64,000 bases of DNA from Pelagovum pacificum (GTDB taxonomy: Bacteria; Pseudomonadota; Alphaproteobacteria; Rhodobacterales; Rhodobacteraceae). Every line of letters begins with the position of its first letter. The stretch's first letter is position 1. This document shows, piece after piece, positions 18,782-28,729 of the stretch. The stretch spans positions 3,290,501 to 3,354,500 of the forward strand of contig NZ_CP065915.1 of the NCBI RefSeq assembly GCF_016134045.1. Direction: 5' to 3'. A model generated the notes under the pieces. The model ran no database searches and was not told where the DNA came from. It saw nothing but the letters and a program-made list of their open reading frames with translations. The position numbers were made by a program, and so were the translations under genes.

Positions 18782-19948
18782 ATGCCTGTCATCACCTCGA
18801 TCGCGGACCTCAAGCGACTTCACCGCCGCCGCACGCCGAAGATGTTCTACGACTACGCCGAGTCGGGCAGTTGGACGGAGCAGACCTTTCGCGAGAACAC
18901 GACCGACTTCGAACAGATCCGGCTGCGCCAGCGCGTGGCGGTCGACATGACCAACCGCACCCTGCGCACGCAGATGGTGGGAGAGGACGTGGCGATGCCG
19001 GTGGCGCTCGCGCCCGTGGGTATGACGGGGATGCAGGCCGCCGACGGCGAGATCAAGGCAGCCAAGGCGGCCGAGGCTTTCGGTGTGCCCTTCACGCTGT
19101 CGACGATGTCGATCTGCTCGATCGAGGACGTGGCCGAGAACACGACGAAACCGTTCTGGTTCCAGCTCTACGTGATGAAGGACGAGGAGTTCGTCGACAA
19201 CCTGATCGAGCGTGCCCGCGCCGCCGGCTGTTCGGCACTGGTGCTGACGCTGGACCTGCAGATTCTCGGGCAGCGGCACAAGGATCTGAAGAACGGCCTG
19301 TCCGCGCCGCCCAAGCCGACGCCGCGCACGGTGGCCGACCTCGCCTTCCGCTGGCGCTGGGGGCTCGAGATGCTTCAGACGCAGCGGCGCACGTTCCGCA
19401 ATATCGTCGGTCACGCCAAGAACGTCGGCGACGTGCGCTCGCTCATGTCGTGGACGGCGGAACAGTTCGATCCGAAGCTCGACTGGGAGAAGGTCCGACG
19501 CATCAAGGACAAGTGGGGCGGGAAATTGATCCTGAAGGGCATTCTCGACGCGGAAGACGCGAAGAAAGCCGTCGAAGTCGGCGCCGACGCGATCATCGTG
19601 TCCAACCACGGCGGGCGCCAGCTCGACGGGGCGCTGTCCTCCATCCGTGTGCTGCCGTCGGTAGTGCGTGCGGTCGGCGATCAGATCGAGGTTTGGGTCG
19701 ACGGTGGCATCCGCTCCGGTCAGGACGTGCTGAAGGCCGTCGCGATGGGTGCGAAGGGGACCATGATCGGCAGGTCCTACATCTATGGCCTCGGCGCGAT
19801 GGGACAGGCTGGCGTCACCAAGTCGCTCGAGATCATCCACAAGGAGATGGACATCTCGATGGCTTTCTGCGGCAAGCGGGACATCAAGGATGTCGACCGG
19901 AACATCCTGCTGATCCCCGAGGATTTCGAAGGACGTTGGCAGGCCTGA
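18782..19948 (+). CDS. lldD: FMN-dependent L-lactate dehydrogenase (alpha-hydroxy acid oxidase family)
   Basis: Oxidises L-lactate to pyruvate, passing electrons via FMN to the quinone pool at the inner membrane. 388 residues, normal for LldD. Evidence: MFYDYAESGSWTEQT, LAPVGMTGM, LSTMSICSIEDVA, FQLYVMKD (FMN binding), LTLDLQILGQRHKD, and the active-site SNHGGRQLDGA with the catalytic His. GGAGG lies nine bases before the ATG. A related alpha-hydroxy acid (glycolate, mandelate) cannot be excluded, but the motif set fits lactate best. A palindrome upstream suggests substrate-dependent control. Confidence 0.92.
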   Translation: MPVITSIADLKRLHRRRTPKMFYDYAESGSWTEQTFRENTTDFEQIRLRQRVAVDMTNRTLRTQMVGEDVAMPVALAPVGMTGMQAADGEIKAAKAAEAFGVPFTLSTMSICSIEDVAENTTKPFWFQLYVMKDEEFVDNLIERARAAGCSALVLTLDLQILGQRHKDLKNGLSAPPKPTPRTVADLAFRWRWGLEMLQTQRRTFRNIVGHAKNVGDVRSLMSWTAEQFDPKLDWEKVRRIKDKWGGKLILKGILDAEDAKKAVEVGADAIIVSNHGGRQLDGALSSIRVLPSVVRAVGDQIEVWVDGGIRSGQDVLKAVAMGAKGTMIGRSYIYGLGAMGQAGVTKSLEIIHKEMDISMAFCGKRDIKDVDRNILLIPEDFEGRWQA

Positions 19949-20092
19949 TTTCCAGGCCATTTCCCCTTCCCAAACACGTAGAATCCCGCTAAGGGCACGG
20001 CTTCTGAACCGGGCGCACCTGTCGGCTGCGTCCATGTCGAAAAGTAGGCCCCGAACAGAACACGGGGTGTGCGAACTAGAAGGACTACCGAA

Positions 20093-20740
20093 ATGGCTGG
20101 AGAGATCCCCGATCTCGTCGCTGAAGCGCGTGAGCGCACCGGCAAGGGCGGCGCCCGCGAAGCTCGTCGCAACGGCATGGTGCCGGGCATCGTCTACGGT
20201 GGCGGCGTCGATCCGCTTCCGATCAACCTCGAGTTCAACGCGCTGCTGACCCGCCTGCGCAAGGGCCGGTTCCTGTCGACGCTCTTCAACCTGAAGGTCG
20301 AAGGCCAGGAAGACGTCCGCATCATCTGCCGTAACGTGCAGCGTGACGTGGTGAAGGACCTGCCGACGCACGTCGACTTCATGCGCCTGCGCCGGACCTC
20401 GAAGATCAACCTCTTCATCCCGGTCGAGTTCGTGAACCACGAAGCCGCTCCGGGCATCAAGCGCGGCGGCGTGCTGACCGTCATCCGGAACGAAGTTGAA
20501 CTCATCGTCACCGCCGGCGACATCCCCGAGAAGATCGTCGTCGACCTGACCGGGCTCGAGATCAACGACACCGTCACGATCTCGTCCGTCACGCTGCCGG
20601 AAGGCGCGAAGCCGACGATCGACCGCGACTTCGTCATCGCCAACATCTCCGCTCCGTCCGGGCTGCGCGCCTCCGACGACGAGGATGAAGGCGGCGAAGG
20701 TGAAGACGGCGAAACGACCGAAGAGACCACCGAAGAGTGA
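20093..20740 (+). CDS. rplY: 50S ribosomal protein L25/general stress protein Ctc
   Basis: Binds 5S rRNA in the large subunit. 215 residues, the long TL5/Ctc form with an N-terminal L25 domain ([27 protein letters not shown]) shown by its opening motif and a C-terminal beta domain ([21 protein letters not shown] in part, [20 protein letters not shown] in part). It ends in an acidic tail of about 25 residues ([13 protein letters not shown]), as in relatives. The ATG at 20093 has AAGGA upstream. It precedes pth, a common pairing in bacteria, though a terminator separates them here. Confidence 0.96.
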   Translation: MAGEIPDLVAEARERTGKGGAREARRNGMVPGIVYGGGVDPLPINLEFNALLTRLRKGRFLSTLFNLKVEGQEDVRIICRNVQRDVVKDLPTHVDFMRLRRTSKINLFIPVEFVNHEAAPGIKRGGVLTVIRNEVELIVTAGDIPEKIVVDLTGLEINDTVTISSVTLPEGAKPTIDRDFVIANISAPSGLRASDDEDEGGEGEDGETTEETTEE

Positions 20741-20764
20741 TCTCCTTCGCGATCTGACGGATCA

Positions 20765-20787
20765 GGGGCCCCTCGCGGGTCCCTTTT
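20765..20787 (+). terminator. intrinsic terminator of rplY
   Basis: GGGGCCC and GGGTCCC pair over seven bases (one G-U) around CTCGC, then TTTT. Confidence 0.75.
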
Positions 20788-20840
20788 CATTTGGCGTGCC
20801 GCCCCTTCCCCCGGCTCGCATCCCGCGCTAACTGACGGGC

Positions 20841-21557
20841 ATGCAGCTTTTTGTCGGCCTCGGAAATCCCGGCGCGAAATACGCGCACAACCGCCACAAC
20901 ATCGGCTTCATGGCGCTCGACCGGATTGCCGCCGATCATGGCTTCCCACCGTTTCGCGCCAAGTTTCAGGGCGAGGTGAGCGAGGGGCGGCTTGGCTCGG
21001 AACGGGTCGTGCTGTTGAAGCCGACGACGTTCATGAACCTCTCCGGCCAGTCGGTGGGCGAGGCGATGCGCTTCTACAAGCTCGAGTCGACCGATGTCAC
21101 CGTCTTCCACGACGAGATCGACCTCGCGCCAGGCAAGTTGCGGCTGAAGGCCGGCGGCGGGCATGCCGGTCACAATGGCCTGCGCTCCATCCATCAGCAC
21201 ATCGGGCCGCATTACGACCGTGTTCGCCTCGGCGTCGGTCATCCGGGCCGCAAGGAAGCAGTGCCCGGCTACGTGCTGCACGACTTCCCGAAAGCGGATG
21301 AGGCGTGGCTCGACGACATGATGCGGGGCATCTCCGACGGTGCCGCCGATCTCGCCGCCGGGGACGGAGGCCGGTTCCAGAATGCCGTCGCACTTCGGCT
21401 GAACCCGCCCCGACCGTCGACGGGCAAGCAGCCCCGACCGGCCGCTGACCCTGCGCCGCAGGAGAAGCCTGAAGCCGGGACCTCAGAGCCGGACAAGCCC
21501 GCCGAAGTAGAGGACACCCGCAGCCCACTCCAGAAGCTGAAGGACCGGTTCAGTTGA
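20841..21557 (+). CDS. pth: peptidyl-tRNA hydrolase
   Basis: Releases tRNA from peptidyl-tRNA that drops off ribosomes. 238 residues; the catalytic domain covers about 1-190. [18 protein letters not shown] holds the catalytic His (HNRHN region), with [16 protein letters not shown] and [11 protein letters not shown] after it. The last 45 or so residues are a Pro/Glu-rich, probably flexible extension ending [11 protein letters not shown], common in Rhodobacteraceae. Its stop overlaps the start of the next gene by four bases (TTGA). Confidence 0.96.
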   Translation: MQLFVGLGNPGAKYAHNRHNIGFMALDRIAADHGFPPFRAKFQGEVSEGRLGSERVVLLKPTTFMNLSGQSVGEAMRFYKLESTDVTVFHDEIDLAPGKLRLKAGGGHAGHNGLRSIHQHIGPHYDRVRLGVGHPGRKEAVPGYVLHDFPKADEAWLDDMMRGISDGAADLAAGDGGRFQNAVALRLNPPRPSTGKQPRPAADPAPQEKPEAGTSEPDKPAEVEDTRSPLQKLKDRFS

Positions 21558-22588
21558 TCGAGGACGACGGGCGGCTGCGCACCGCGTTCGAGATGCAGTC
21601 GAAGGCTTGTCACGCGCTTGGCTCGCCCTTCATGGGCCGGCTGATGTCCCTCTTCGCGGAACGCTACCAGCCGGGCACACCGATCGCTGACCGGCTTTTC
21701 GCATGGCCCGGCGTTGTGCACTACGGCGCGGCGTCCCTGCCTTTGCGACTGGCCGGGGCTCTGCACACGCTGAAACGACGGGGCAATCCGACACTCGAAG
21801 CAGTCTATCCGCCGCACGAGGTGGACGACGACACGCTTTGGACCGCCGTGACCTCCGTCCTCGTCGACCATGCGGGTGAGATAGACCCGATCCTCGACAG
21901 TTCGCCCCAGACCAACGAAGTGCGCCGCTCGACCGCGCTGCTGGCCGCGGCGCACTGGCTCACCGGGCGCTACGACATGCCGTTCACGCTCAGCGAGCTT
22001 GGCGCGAGCGCTGGCCTGAACCTGATGTTCGACCGGTTCGCGATGGAGACGCCTGCCCGGCAACTCGGGGCGTCGGACCCTGCCCTCGTGCTGACCCCCG
22101 AGTGGACCGGCGATGTGCCGGACGGCCCTGCCCCGAGAGTTGTGGAGCGACGTGGTGTTGATCTGCGCCCCGTCGATCTGGAGACGGAGACGTGGCGGCT
22201 GCTCGCGTATCTGTGGCCCGACCAACACGACCGGCTGGCGCGGACCGAAGCCGCGATCGCGATCGCCGAAGGGATCGTCGACCAGGGTGACGCTGCCGAC
22301 TGGATCGAGGACCGGCTGTCGCGCCCGTGGCGCGGCATCCATATGATCTACCACACGATCGCCTGGCAATATTTCCCGGACGAGACGCAGGCGCGGGCTA
22401 CCGCCGCGATCGAAGCCGCCGGAGCGCGGGCGACGGACGAGGCGCCGCTGTTCTGGCTTTCGGTCGAAAATGACGGCGACGGCGGTGCGCCCATCGTGGC
22501 GCGGCTCTGGCCCGGTGACAGTCATTACATGCTCGGGCGCATGGATGCGCATGGTCGCAAGATCACATGGACCGGCAGCCCGCTTTGA
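21554..22588 (+). CDS. DUF2332 family protein
   Basis: 344-residue cytoplasmic protein of unknown function. The start is probably TTG at 21554, overlapping the pth stop, with AAGGA nine bases upstream; an ATG 13 codons later is the alternative. Family features: [24 protein letters not shown] near the start (given in part), [15 protein letters not shown] in the middle, which looks like a nucleotide or SAM-type glycine turn, and HTIAWQYFP with LFWLSVEND near the end. Coupling to pth may be only operon economy. No catalytic role is known to me. Confidence 0.85.
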   Translation: MIEDDGRLRTAFEMQSKACHALGSPFMGRLMSLFAERYQPGTPIADRLFAWPGVVHYGAASLPLRLAGALHTLKRRGNPTLEAVYPPHEVDDDTLWTAVTSVLVDHAGEIDPILDSSPQTNEVRRSTALLAAAHWLTGRYDMPFTLSELGASAGLNLMFDRFAMETPARQLGASDPALVLTPEWTGDVPDGPAPRVVERRGVDLRPVDLETETWRLLAYLWPDQHDRLARTEAAIAIAEGIVDQGDAADWIEDRLSRPWRGIHMIYHTIAWQYFPDETQARATAAIEAAGARATDEAPLFWLSVENDGDGGAPIVARLWPGDSHYMLGRMDAHGRKITWTGSPL

Positions 22589-22632
22589 TCCCCGGACGCC
22601 CCGCGTTAGGTTCGGGGAAGGAGGACAGCGAC

Positions 22633-23013
22633 ATGACACCCGATCCGTCCCTGAACGTTCACGGCGATGCGCTCGCCCCCTGCTCTACTGATCCGCTGAC
22701 CGGCTTTTTCCGCAACGGGTCCTGCGATACCTGCCGCGAAGATCGAGGCAGCCACACGGTCTGTGCCGAGATGACCGCCGAATTCCTCGCCTTCTCGAAG
22801 TACGTCGGGAATGACCTGTCGACCCCGCGCCCGGAGTTCGGGTTCGCCGGTCTGAAGCCCGGCGATCAATGGTGCCTCTGCGCCGCGAGGTTTCTACAGG
22901 CCCATGAAGAGGGCTGTGCGCCCAAGGTGAACCTGTCGGCGACCCACATGGCCGCGCTCGAGATCGTGGCACTGGACATCCTCGAGGAGAACGCCGCCAC
23001 CGGCGCGGGATGA
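22633..23013 (+). CDS. DUF2237 family protein
   Basis: 126-residue small soluble protein. The family is defined by a cysteine-rich opening (GSCDTCREDRGSHTVCAEM), then FLAFSKYVGNDLSTPRPEFGF and GLKPGDQWCLCAARF, all present. Function is unknown; the many conserved Cys suggest metal binding. The ATG at 22633 is preceded by AAGGAGG. It follows DUF2332 by 44 bases on the same strand and is convergent with the EF-hand gene. Confidence 0.9.
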   Translation: MTPDPSLNVHGDALAPCSTDPLTGFFRNGSCDTCREDRGSHTVCAEMTAEFLAFSKYVGNDLSTPRPEFGFAGLKPGDQWCLCAARFLQAHEEGCAPKVNLSATHMAALEIVALDILEENAATGAG

Positions 23014-23020
23014 CGACGTG

Positions 23021-23050
23021 AAAAGGGGACCGACATTTCTGTCGATCCCC
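23021..23050 (-). terminator. intrinsic terminator of the EF-hand gene
   Basis: On the minus strand an 11-bp stem GGGGATCGACA / TGTCGGTCCCC (one G-U) with loop GAAA is followed by TTTT. Confidence 0.88.
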
Positions 23051-23073
23051 TGAAGACTGCGCGTGATGCGCAA

Positions 23074-23454
23074 TCACATGTCGTCGGAGCTTTCCATCAT
23101 GGAATCGCCTTCCATCATGGAGTCGTCCTCCATCATCGTGCCGCTTTCCATGCCGTCCATCGTGTCCATCTCGCTCATGCCGTCCATGGTGTCGGCGTTC
23201 TGAGCGGGCTCGGCCATACCGGGCGCGGGAGCGGCGGTGACCTGCGCCTCGGCGAGCGTGATGGTGCCGTCGTCGTCACCATCCAGCTGATCGATCACGC
23301 TGGCGGCGCCCTCGGGGCCGACAACCGCTGCCAGCTCCTCTTGGGTGAGGATGTCGTCACCGTTGGAGTCGACGTCGGCAAACTGCACGGTCTGGGCGAT
23401 TGCGCCAGCGGCAGCGAAGGACAGGGCGGTGGTCAGTACGAGAGTGCGTTTCAT
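23074..23454 (-). CDS. periplasmic EF-hand protein with Met/Asp-rich tail
   Basis: 126-residue exported protein. The ATG at 23454 has GGAGG upstream and gives a signal peptide ending AAAGAIAQ. Two EF-hand loops are visible: DVDSNGDDILTQEE (Asp, Asp, Asn, Asp and final Glu ligands) and DGDDDGTITLAE, separated by about 23 residues, as in a paired calcium-binding unit. The last 45 or so residues are a low-complexity tail of repeated MxxMD and MMExDS blocks ending SSDDM. Small EF-hand proteins with such tails are common in roseobacters but have no assigned role; calcium or soft-metal binding is inferred. Confidence 0.8.
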   Translation of the reverse strand: MKRTLVLTTALSFAAAGAIAQTVQFADVDSNGDDILTQEELAAVVGPEGAASVIDQLDGDDDGTITLAEAQVTAAPAPGMAEPAQNADTMDGMSEMDTMDGMESGTMMEDDSMMEGDSMMESSDDM

Positions 23455-23763
23455 GAGAAACCTCCGTTTTGGTTTTGGCGGCGGCCGATCTCGCGGCGCG
23501 CCATCCAAGTGCACAATGACCGCTGTGCCCCGATGTTCCATACGGCGCCACGCGCAGCCCTTAAGTGCTCATGTTCCTGCTCAGACGGCCGATTGTCTGA
23601 TCTGATTTTCGCCTAGTATCGGGGGCTTGTCGGTTTGTCGCCGACGCTGTGCACGGCTTTTGCAGGGATGCGCCTGCCGGATGCGACAAGACCCCGCGTT
23701 CCTCACGCGGGGTCTTGAACAAAGTTCGATCCGACCGTCTGGCGGGGCGGTCGACGAGTCGCG
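23455..23763. promoter_or_regulatory. intergenic region between EF-hand gene and trpB, with an inverted repeat
   Basis: No ORF is credible here. TCAGAC (23581-23586) and GTCTGA (23595-23600) form a 6-bp inverted repeat with 8 bases between, about 127 bases upstream of the EF-hand start, and may be a regulator site. The trpB terminator occupies 23687-23717. Confidence 0.3.
23687..23717 (-). terminator. hairpin after trpB
   Basis: A perfect 13-bp stem (CAAGACCCCGCGT on one side) with a 5-base loop lies 46 bases after the trpB stop. The U-tract is short, so termination is likely but not certain. Confidence 0.65.
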
Positions 23764-24987
23764 TTACTCGATGTCCCAGCCAAGGGCACGGGCGACCGTG
23801 AAGATGTCCTTATCGCCCCGGCCGCACATGTTCATGATGATGATGTGGTCCGAGGGCAGTTCCGGCGCGATCTTCATCACGTGGGCCAGTGCGTGCGACG
23901 GTTCGAGTGCGGGGATGATCCCCTCGCATTCGCAGCAGAACTGGAACGCCTCGAGCGCCTCCTTGTCGGTGATGGAAACGTACTCGGCGCGTCCGATGTC
24001 GTGCAGCCAGGCGTGTTCCGGTCCGATCCCGGGGTAATCGAGGCCTGCGGAGATCGAGAACCCTTCAAGGATCTGACCCTCGTCGTCCTGAAGCAGGTAG
24101 GTGCGGTTGCCATGCAGCACACCCGGACGCCCGCCGGTGAGCGAGGCGCAGTGCTCCATCTTCTCATTCACGCCCTTGCCACCGGCCTCGACCCCGATGA
24201 TGTTGACCGACTTGTCGTCGAGGAACGGGAAGAACAGGCCCATCGCGTTCGAGCCGCCGCCGATCGCAGCGATGATCGTATCGGGGAGACGACCTTCGGC
24301 CTCGTTCAGCTGCTCCTTCGCCTCCTTGCCGATGATCGACTGGAAGTCCCGGACCATAGCCGGATAGGGGTGCGGACCGGCCACGGTGCCGATGCAGTAG
24401 AAGGTATCGCGGACGTTGGTCACCCAGTCCCGCAGCGCGTCGTTCATCGCGTCCTTCAGCGTGCCACGACCGGAGGTGACCGGCACGACCTCGGCGCCAA
24501 GCAGCTTCATCCGGAAGACGTTGGGGGCCTGACGCTCGACGTCGTGTGCGCCCATGTAGACGACGCACTTGAGGCCGAACTTGGCGCAGACGGTCGCCGT
24601 CGCGACGCCGTGCTGACCGGCACCGGTTTCGGCGATGATGCGGGTCTTGCCCATGCGCCGGGCGAGAATGATCTGGCCGAGCACGTTGTTGATCTTGTGC
24701 GCGCCGGTGTGGTTCAGCTCGTCCCGCTTCAGATAGATTTTCGCGCCACCGAGACGTTCGGTCATGCGCTCGGCGAGGTAAAGCGGCGAAGGCCGGCCGA
24801 CGTAATGCGTCCAGAGATCATTCATCTCGTCCCAGAAGCTCTGGTCCGTCTTGGCGCGCTCGTATTCCGCCTCGAGTTCGAGGATCAGGGGCATCAGCGT
24901 TTCGGACACGAAACGTCCGCCGAAGTCGCCGAAGCGGCCCTTCTCGTCGGGGCCGGTCATGAAGCTGTTGAGCAGATCGTCTGGCAT
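23764..24987 (-). CDS. trpB: tryptophan synthase beta chain
   Basis: PLP enzyme that condenses indole with serine to give tryptophan. 407 residues, normal for TrpB1. PLP lysine motif [15 protein letters not shown], ammonia-side EAGAGQHG-type motif (here [13 protein letters not shown]), phosphate cradle GGGSNAMG and [15 protein letters not shown] are present. It lies 187 bases downstream of trpF on the same strand; trpA is not in the window, which is common in Rhodobacterales where trpA sits elsewhere. Confidence 0.98.
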   Translation of the reverse strand: MPDDLLNSFMTGPDEKGRFGDFGGRFVSETLMPLILELEAEYERAKTDQSFWDEMNDLWTHYVGRPSPLYLAERMTERLGGAKIYLKRDELNHTGAHKINNVLGQIILARRMGKTRIIAETGAGQHGVATATVCAKFGLKCVVYMGAHDVERQAPNVFRMKLLGAEVVPVTSGRGTLKDAMNDALRDWVTNVRDTFYCIGTVAGPHPYPAMVRDFQSIIGKEAKEQLNEAEGRLPDTIIAAIGGGSNAMGLFFPFLDDKSVNIIGVEAGGKGVNEKMEHCASLTGGRPGVLHGNRTYLLQDDEGQILEGFSISAGLDYPGIGPEHAWLHDIGRAEYVSITDKEALEAFQFCCECEGIIPALEPSHALAHVMKIAPELPSDHIIIMNMCGRGDKDIFTVARALGWDIE

Positions 24988-25174
24988 GGCATCCTCCCCG
25001 GATGAAGATCAGTCTCAGGCCGTATAGCACGGCTTGCGCGTGGTAAAGTGGGTGGGATGACCCCGCGCCGCGAAGCGGTCTCTAAAGCCCTCAGCGCACC
25101 CTTCGCATCGGTCGGTAATGTCCGTTGGAGCGCGCGCGGGCATGGACGATCCTGCCGCTCTCGCAGAGGATGGG

Positions 25175-25816
25175 CTAGGCCTCCACCGCTGCGAGGAAGT
25201 CCCGGATCAGACCGATATCCTTCTCGCCCCGCGACCGCTCCACCGCCGAGGATACATCGACCTGGCGTGCTCCGGTCAGTCGGATGGCCTCACCGACGTT
25301 CTCTGCGGTCAGCCCACCGGCGAGCATCCAGGGCACGGACCAGCGACGACCCGACAAAAGGCTCCAATCGAAGGACGTGCCGTTGCCGCCGGGCAAGGCG
25401 CCCTTGGGGGCCTTGGCCTCGACCAGCAACTGGTCGGCGACCTGGCTGTACGCGTCGAGACTGGCGAGGTCGCCTTCGGACTCGATCCCCACCGACTTCA
25501 TCACGGGCAACCCGGTCCGGCTGCGGACCTCCGCGATCCGCTCGGCCGTCTCCTTGCCGTGCAGCTGGATCATGTCGAGCGGTACGCCCTCCACGATCTC
25601 GTCAAGCAGCGCGTCGTCGGGGTCCACGACAAGCGCGACCTTCGCCACGCCGGGCGGTGCGGCCAGCGCGGCCTTCTGCGCTTCGGCGATCGACACGGCA
25701 CGCGGGGACTTCGGAAAGAACACGAAGCCGACATAGCGCGCGCCGGCCTCTGCGGCCGCCTCGACCATCTCCGGCGTCTTCAGACCGCAGATCTTGGTTC
25801 TGATGCCCGAGGGCAT
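25175..25816 (-). CDS. trpF: phosphoribosylanthranilate isomerase
   Basis: Third step of tryptophan synthesis. 213 residues from the ATG at 25816, four bases after the lapA stop; a TTG at 25828 is an alternative that would overlap lapA. TIM-barrel motifs: KICGLKTPE with the catalytic Cys, [21 protein letters not shown] with the catalytic Asp, QLHGKE, and the phosphate site [10 protein letters not shown] ... VDVSSAVE. The last two enzymes' partner trpB follows downstream. Confidence 0.96.
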   Translation of the reverse strand: MPSGIRTKICGLKTPEMVEAAAEAGARYVGFVFFPKSPRAVSIAEAQKAALAAPPGVAKVALVVDPDDALLDEIVEGVPLDMIQLHGKETAERIAEVRSRTGLPVMKSVGIESEGDLASLDAYSQVADQLLVEAKAPKGALPGGNGTSFDWSLLSGRRWSVPWMLAGGLTAENVGEAIRLTGARQVDVSSAVERSRGEKDIGLIRDFLAAVEA

Positions 25817-25820
25817 GCCG

Positions 25821-26162
25821 CTACTCAAGGAGCGCGAGGACCTCGTCCTTGCCCTCGTGCTTTTCGGCTTTCAGGCGGTCGACCTCGCGCTGAAGCGCCT
25901 TGGCCTCGCGGTCCTTGCGGCTGACGGCGGCGCGGTGCTTGTACTCGCGGATCCACTCCCAGATCAGGCCGATCACGAGGCCAAGCGCGACACCCAGCAG
26001 GATCGCGACGAAGAGCGGGATTTGAACCGTCGGCGAAACGCCGGCCAGATCGGCGAGAGCGGACGGCAGAGCCTGCAGTTCCACCAGCTCGCGGTTGGCG
26101 AGGCTGAGGACGATGAGGCAGAGACCGACGATGGCCCAGAAGGCGTAACGGATATAGCGCAT
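25821..26162 (-). CDS. LapA-like (DUF1049) membrane protein
   Basis: 113 residues with two hydrophobic segments (about 6-22 and 47-69) and a basic C-terminal coiled-coil ([19 protein letters not shown]). In E. coli LapA/LapB help assemble lipopolysaccharide, but alphaproteobacterial members are commonly found between ihfB and trpF without lapB, so the same role is uncertain. It starts 9 bases after the ihfB stop and precedes trpF by four bases, forming one operon. Confidence 0.85.
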   Translation of the reverse strand: MRYIRYAFWAIVGLCLIVLSLANRELVELQALPSALADLAGVSPTVQIPLFVAILLGVALGLVIGLIWEWIREYKHRAAVSRKDREAKALQREVDRLKAEKHEGKDEVLALLE

Positions 26163-26171
26163 GTGGAAGTT

Positions 26172-26453
26172 CTACTTCCCGTTCAGCCGGTCCCGCAAGA
26201 GCTTGCCGGTCTTGAAAAATGGAACGTGCTTCTCTTCCACCTCAACGCTTTCGCCAGTGCGTGGATTTCGACCGACGCGCGCATCGCGTTTCTTGACGGA
26301 AAAGGCACCAAATCCGCGCAATTCGACACGATCGCCGCGGGACATGGCTGCGGTGATCTCTTCAAAGACCGTATTCACGATTTTTTCGACGTCGCGCTGG
26401 TACAGGTGCGGGTTCTCATCGGCGATCTTCTGGATGAGTTCAGACCGGATCAT
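26172..26453 (-). CDS. ihfB: integration host factor subunit beta
   Basis: DNA-bending nucleoid protein; forms a heterodimer with IHF-alpha. 93 residues, normal length. It opens [19 protein letters not shown] and contains the signature [25 protein letters not shown] with the Pro that intercalates DNA in the beta arm. First gene of the ihfB-lapA-trpF operon. The start codon is preceded by GGAGGAATAT-type sequence, a strong ribosome site. Confidence 0.96.
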   Translation of the reverse strand: MIRSELIQKIADENPHLYQRDVEKIVNTVFEEITAAMSRGDRVELRGFGAFSVKKRDARVGRNPRTGESVEVEEKHVPFFKTGKLLRDRLNGK

Positions 26454-26771
26454 TCATATTCCTCCCCAGGGTCACGACGCTGTTATCTCTGACGAAGTCA
26501 CCCTGAAGACTATAGGCGAAGTTCGCCAGAACTGGATAGCAACTTTCCCAAAATTACGGGGAATTTCGGGGCTTTGCAGGTGCAGAACCGGCTGGAAGCT
26601 GCCCGATCCGGGGCTCTCGCGGGGTCAAGGCAGTCGGCAAGTGCATCGAATTGTCAACGCAACCCGTCACTGTTTCGACGCGGCGCCGGTGCGATTCGCA
26701 GCCGCTTAAGCGCTGCCTGCCCGGTCTTGCCCGCCTCCATCCCGACGACTGACGACAGCAAACAGGCAAAG
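26454..26771. promoter_or_regulatory. intergenic region upstream of ihfB
   Basis: 318 bases without a credible gene between the rpsA terminator and ihfB. The half nearer ihfB is A/T-richer, with TATAGT on the minus strand near 26510 as a likely -10 element; I could not place a good -35 at 17 bases. Nothing else stands out. Confidence 0.35.
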
Positions 26772-26803
26772 AAAAAGCGCCCCCGCCGTGAGGCGGGAGC
26801 GCT
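26772..26803 (-). terminator. intrinsic terminator of rpsA
   Basis: On the minus strand a 12-bp stem beginning AGCGCTCCCGCC, loop TCAC, ends in TTTTT. It lies 27 bases after the rpsA stop. Confidence 0.92.
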
Positions 26804-26829
26804 GTCATTCCGTCCGAAGACAGAAGTCT

Positions 26830-28515
26830 TTATTCGTCGTCGCCGCCCTTCAGGGCTGCGCCGAGAATGTCGCCGAGCGACGCACCGGAGTCGGACGACC
26901 CGTACTGCTGCACGGCTTCCTTCTCTTCGGCGATCTCGCGGGCCTTGATCGACAGGCCGAGGCGACGGGTCTTCTGGTCCACGTTGGTGACGCGAACATC
27001 GACGTGGTCGCCCGGCTGGAAGCGCTCGGGGCGCTGCTCGGAGCGGTCACGCGACAGGTCGGAGCGACGGATGAAGGACTTCATGCCCTCATACTCGACC
27101 TCGATGCCGCCGTCCTCGATCTTGGTGACCGTGACGGTGATGATCGAGCCGCGCTTCACGCCGCCGACGGCTTCCGCGAACGGATCGCTGTCGAGCGCCT
27201 TGATGGAGAGCGAGATGCGCTCCTTCTCGGTGTCGACCTCGAGGACCTTGGCCTTGACCATGTCACCCTTGCGATAGTCGCCGATCACGTCCTCGCCACG
27301 ACCTTCCCAGGTCAGGTCGGAGAGGTGAACCATGCCGTCGATGTCGCCGTCGAGACCAACGAACAGACCGAACTCGGTGATGTTCTTGACCTCGCCCTCG
27401 ACCTCGGTGCCTTCCGGATGGGTCTCGGCGAAGACTTCCCACGGGTTGCGCATGGTCTGCTTGAGACCCAGCGAAACGCGTCGCTTGGCTTCGTCGATCT
27501 CCAGCACCATGACGTCGACCTCTTGCGAGGTGGAGACGATCTTGCCGGGGTGAACGTTCTTCTTGGTCCAGGACATCTCGGACACGTGGACGAGACCTTC
27601 GACACCCGGCTCCAGTTCGACGAACGCACCGTAGTCGGTGATGTTGGTCACGCGGCCCTGATGCACGGAGCCCAGCGGGAACTTCGCGGTCACCGTATCC
27701 CACGGATCGTCCTGCAGCTGCTTCATGCCGAGGGAGATACGATGGGTCTCCTTGTTGATCTTGATGACCTGGACCTTCACGGTCTCGCCGATCGACAGGA
27801 TCTCGGAGGGGTGGTTCACGCGACGCCATGCCATGTCGGTGACGTGCAGCAGACCGTCCACACCGCCGAGGTCGACGAACGCGCCGTACTCGGTGATGTT
27901 CTTGACCACGCCGTCGACCGCCTGGCCTTCGGTGAGGTTGCCGATGACTTCGGCACGCTGTTCGGCACGGCTCTCTTCAAGGATGGCACGGCGGGAGACG
28001 ACGATGTTGCCCCGGCGGCGGTCCATCTTGAGGATCTGGAACGGCTGCTTGAGACCCATGAGCGGGCCCGCATCCCGGACGGGACGCACATCGACCTGCG
28101 AGCCGGGCAGGAACGCCACGGCGCCGCCGAGGTCGACGGTGAAGCCGCCCTTGACGCGGCCGAAGATGGCACCTTCGACGCGCTCTTCGTCGGCATAGGC
28201 CTTCTCCAGGCGGTCCCACGCCTCTTCACGGCGGGCCATCTCGCGGGAGATGACGGCTTCGCCACGGGCGTTCTCGACGTTGCGGAGATAGACTTCGACC
28301 TCGTCGCCAACGCCGATTTCGGGCGCTTCGCCGGGGTTCGCGAATTCTTTCAGATCAACGCGGCCTTCCATCTTGTAGCCGACGTCGATGATGGCTTGTC
28401 CCGCCTCGACGGCGATGACACGGCCTTTGACAACCGAACCTTCGTTCGGCGTGTCCATTTCGAGGCTTTCATTAAGGAGGGCCTCGAATTCCTCCATGGA
28501 TGCGTTTTGCGCCAT
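26830..28515 (-). CDS. rpsA: 30S ribosomal protein S1
   Basis: Binds mRNA at the ribosome entry and helps translate structured leaders. 561 residues with six consecutive S1/OB domains; repeats are clear from phrases such as NITEYGAFVDLGGVDGLLHVTDM, NITDYGAFVELEPGVEGLVHVSEM and NITEFGLFVGLDGDIDGMVHL, each given in part. It follows cmk on the same strand, the classic cmk-rpsA order, but a terminator lies between them here. Ends with a Gly/Asp tail (LKGGDDE). Confidence 0.97.
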   Translation of the reverse strand: MAQNASMEEFEALLNESLEMDTPNEGSVVKGRVIAVEAGQAIIDVGYKMEGRVDLKEFANPGEAPEIGVGDEVEVYLRNVENARGEAVISREMARREEAWDRLEKAYADEERVEGAIFGRVKGGFTVDLGGAVAFLPGSQVDVRPVRDAGPLMGLKQPFQILKMDRRRGNIVVSRRAILEESRAEQRAEVIGNLTEGQAVDGVVKNITEYGAFVDLGGVDGLLHVTDMAWRRVNHPSEILSIGETVKVQVIKINKETHRISLGMKQLQDDPWDTVTAKFPLGSVHQGRVTNITDYGAFVELEPGVEGLVHVSEMSWTKKNVHPGKIVSTSQEVDVMVLEIDEAKRRVSLGLKQTMRNPWEVFAETHPEGTEVEGEVKNITEFGLFVGLDGDIDGMVHLSDLTWEGRGEDVIGDYRKGDMVKAKVLEVDTEKERISLSIKALDSDPFAEAVGGVKRGSIITVTVTKIEDGGIEVEYEGMKSFIRRSDLSRDRSEQRPERFQPGDHVDVRVTNVDQKTRRLGLSIKAREIAEEKEAVQQYGSSDSGASLGDILGAALKGGDDE

Positions 28516-28616
28516 GTGGCTATGGGTGTCCTTTATTGGTCGCTATTCTGGCCGGGCGGTTGTCTCCGCCGGTCTTGAACGGAAAATTGGTCACGGTGTC
28601 CGAACAGCAGTTCCGG

Positions 28617-28646
28617 GAAAACAAAGAGGGCCGGTTGACCGGCCCT
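28617..28646 (-). terminator. intrinsic terminator of cmk
   Basis: Minus-strand stem AGGGCCGG-TCAA-CCGGCCCT followed by CTTTGTTTT. It separates cmk from rpsA and suggests rpsA has its own promoter within 28516-28616. Confidence 0.82.
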
Positions 28647-28729
28647 GCTCAATGATCTCGGTCGTGGCTGTTCCGCCACTTCGACGCGCGCGATATACGA
28701 AACGACAGGCCGGCAATCAAGGTGTTTCC

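Noticed and set aside
26788..28578. 596-codon plus-strand open frame across rpsA
   Set aside because: Shadow of rpsA. The frame exists because of the strong third-position GC bias and shows no domain.
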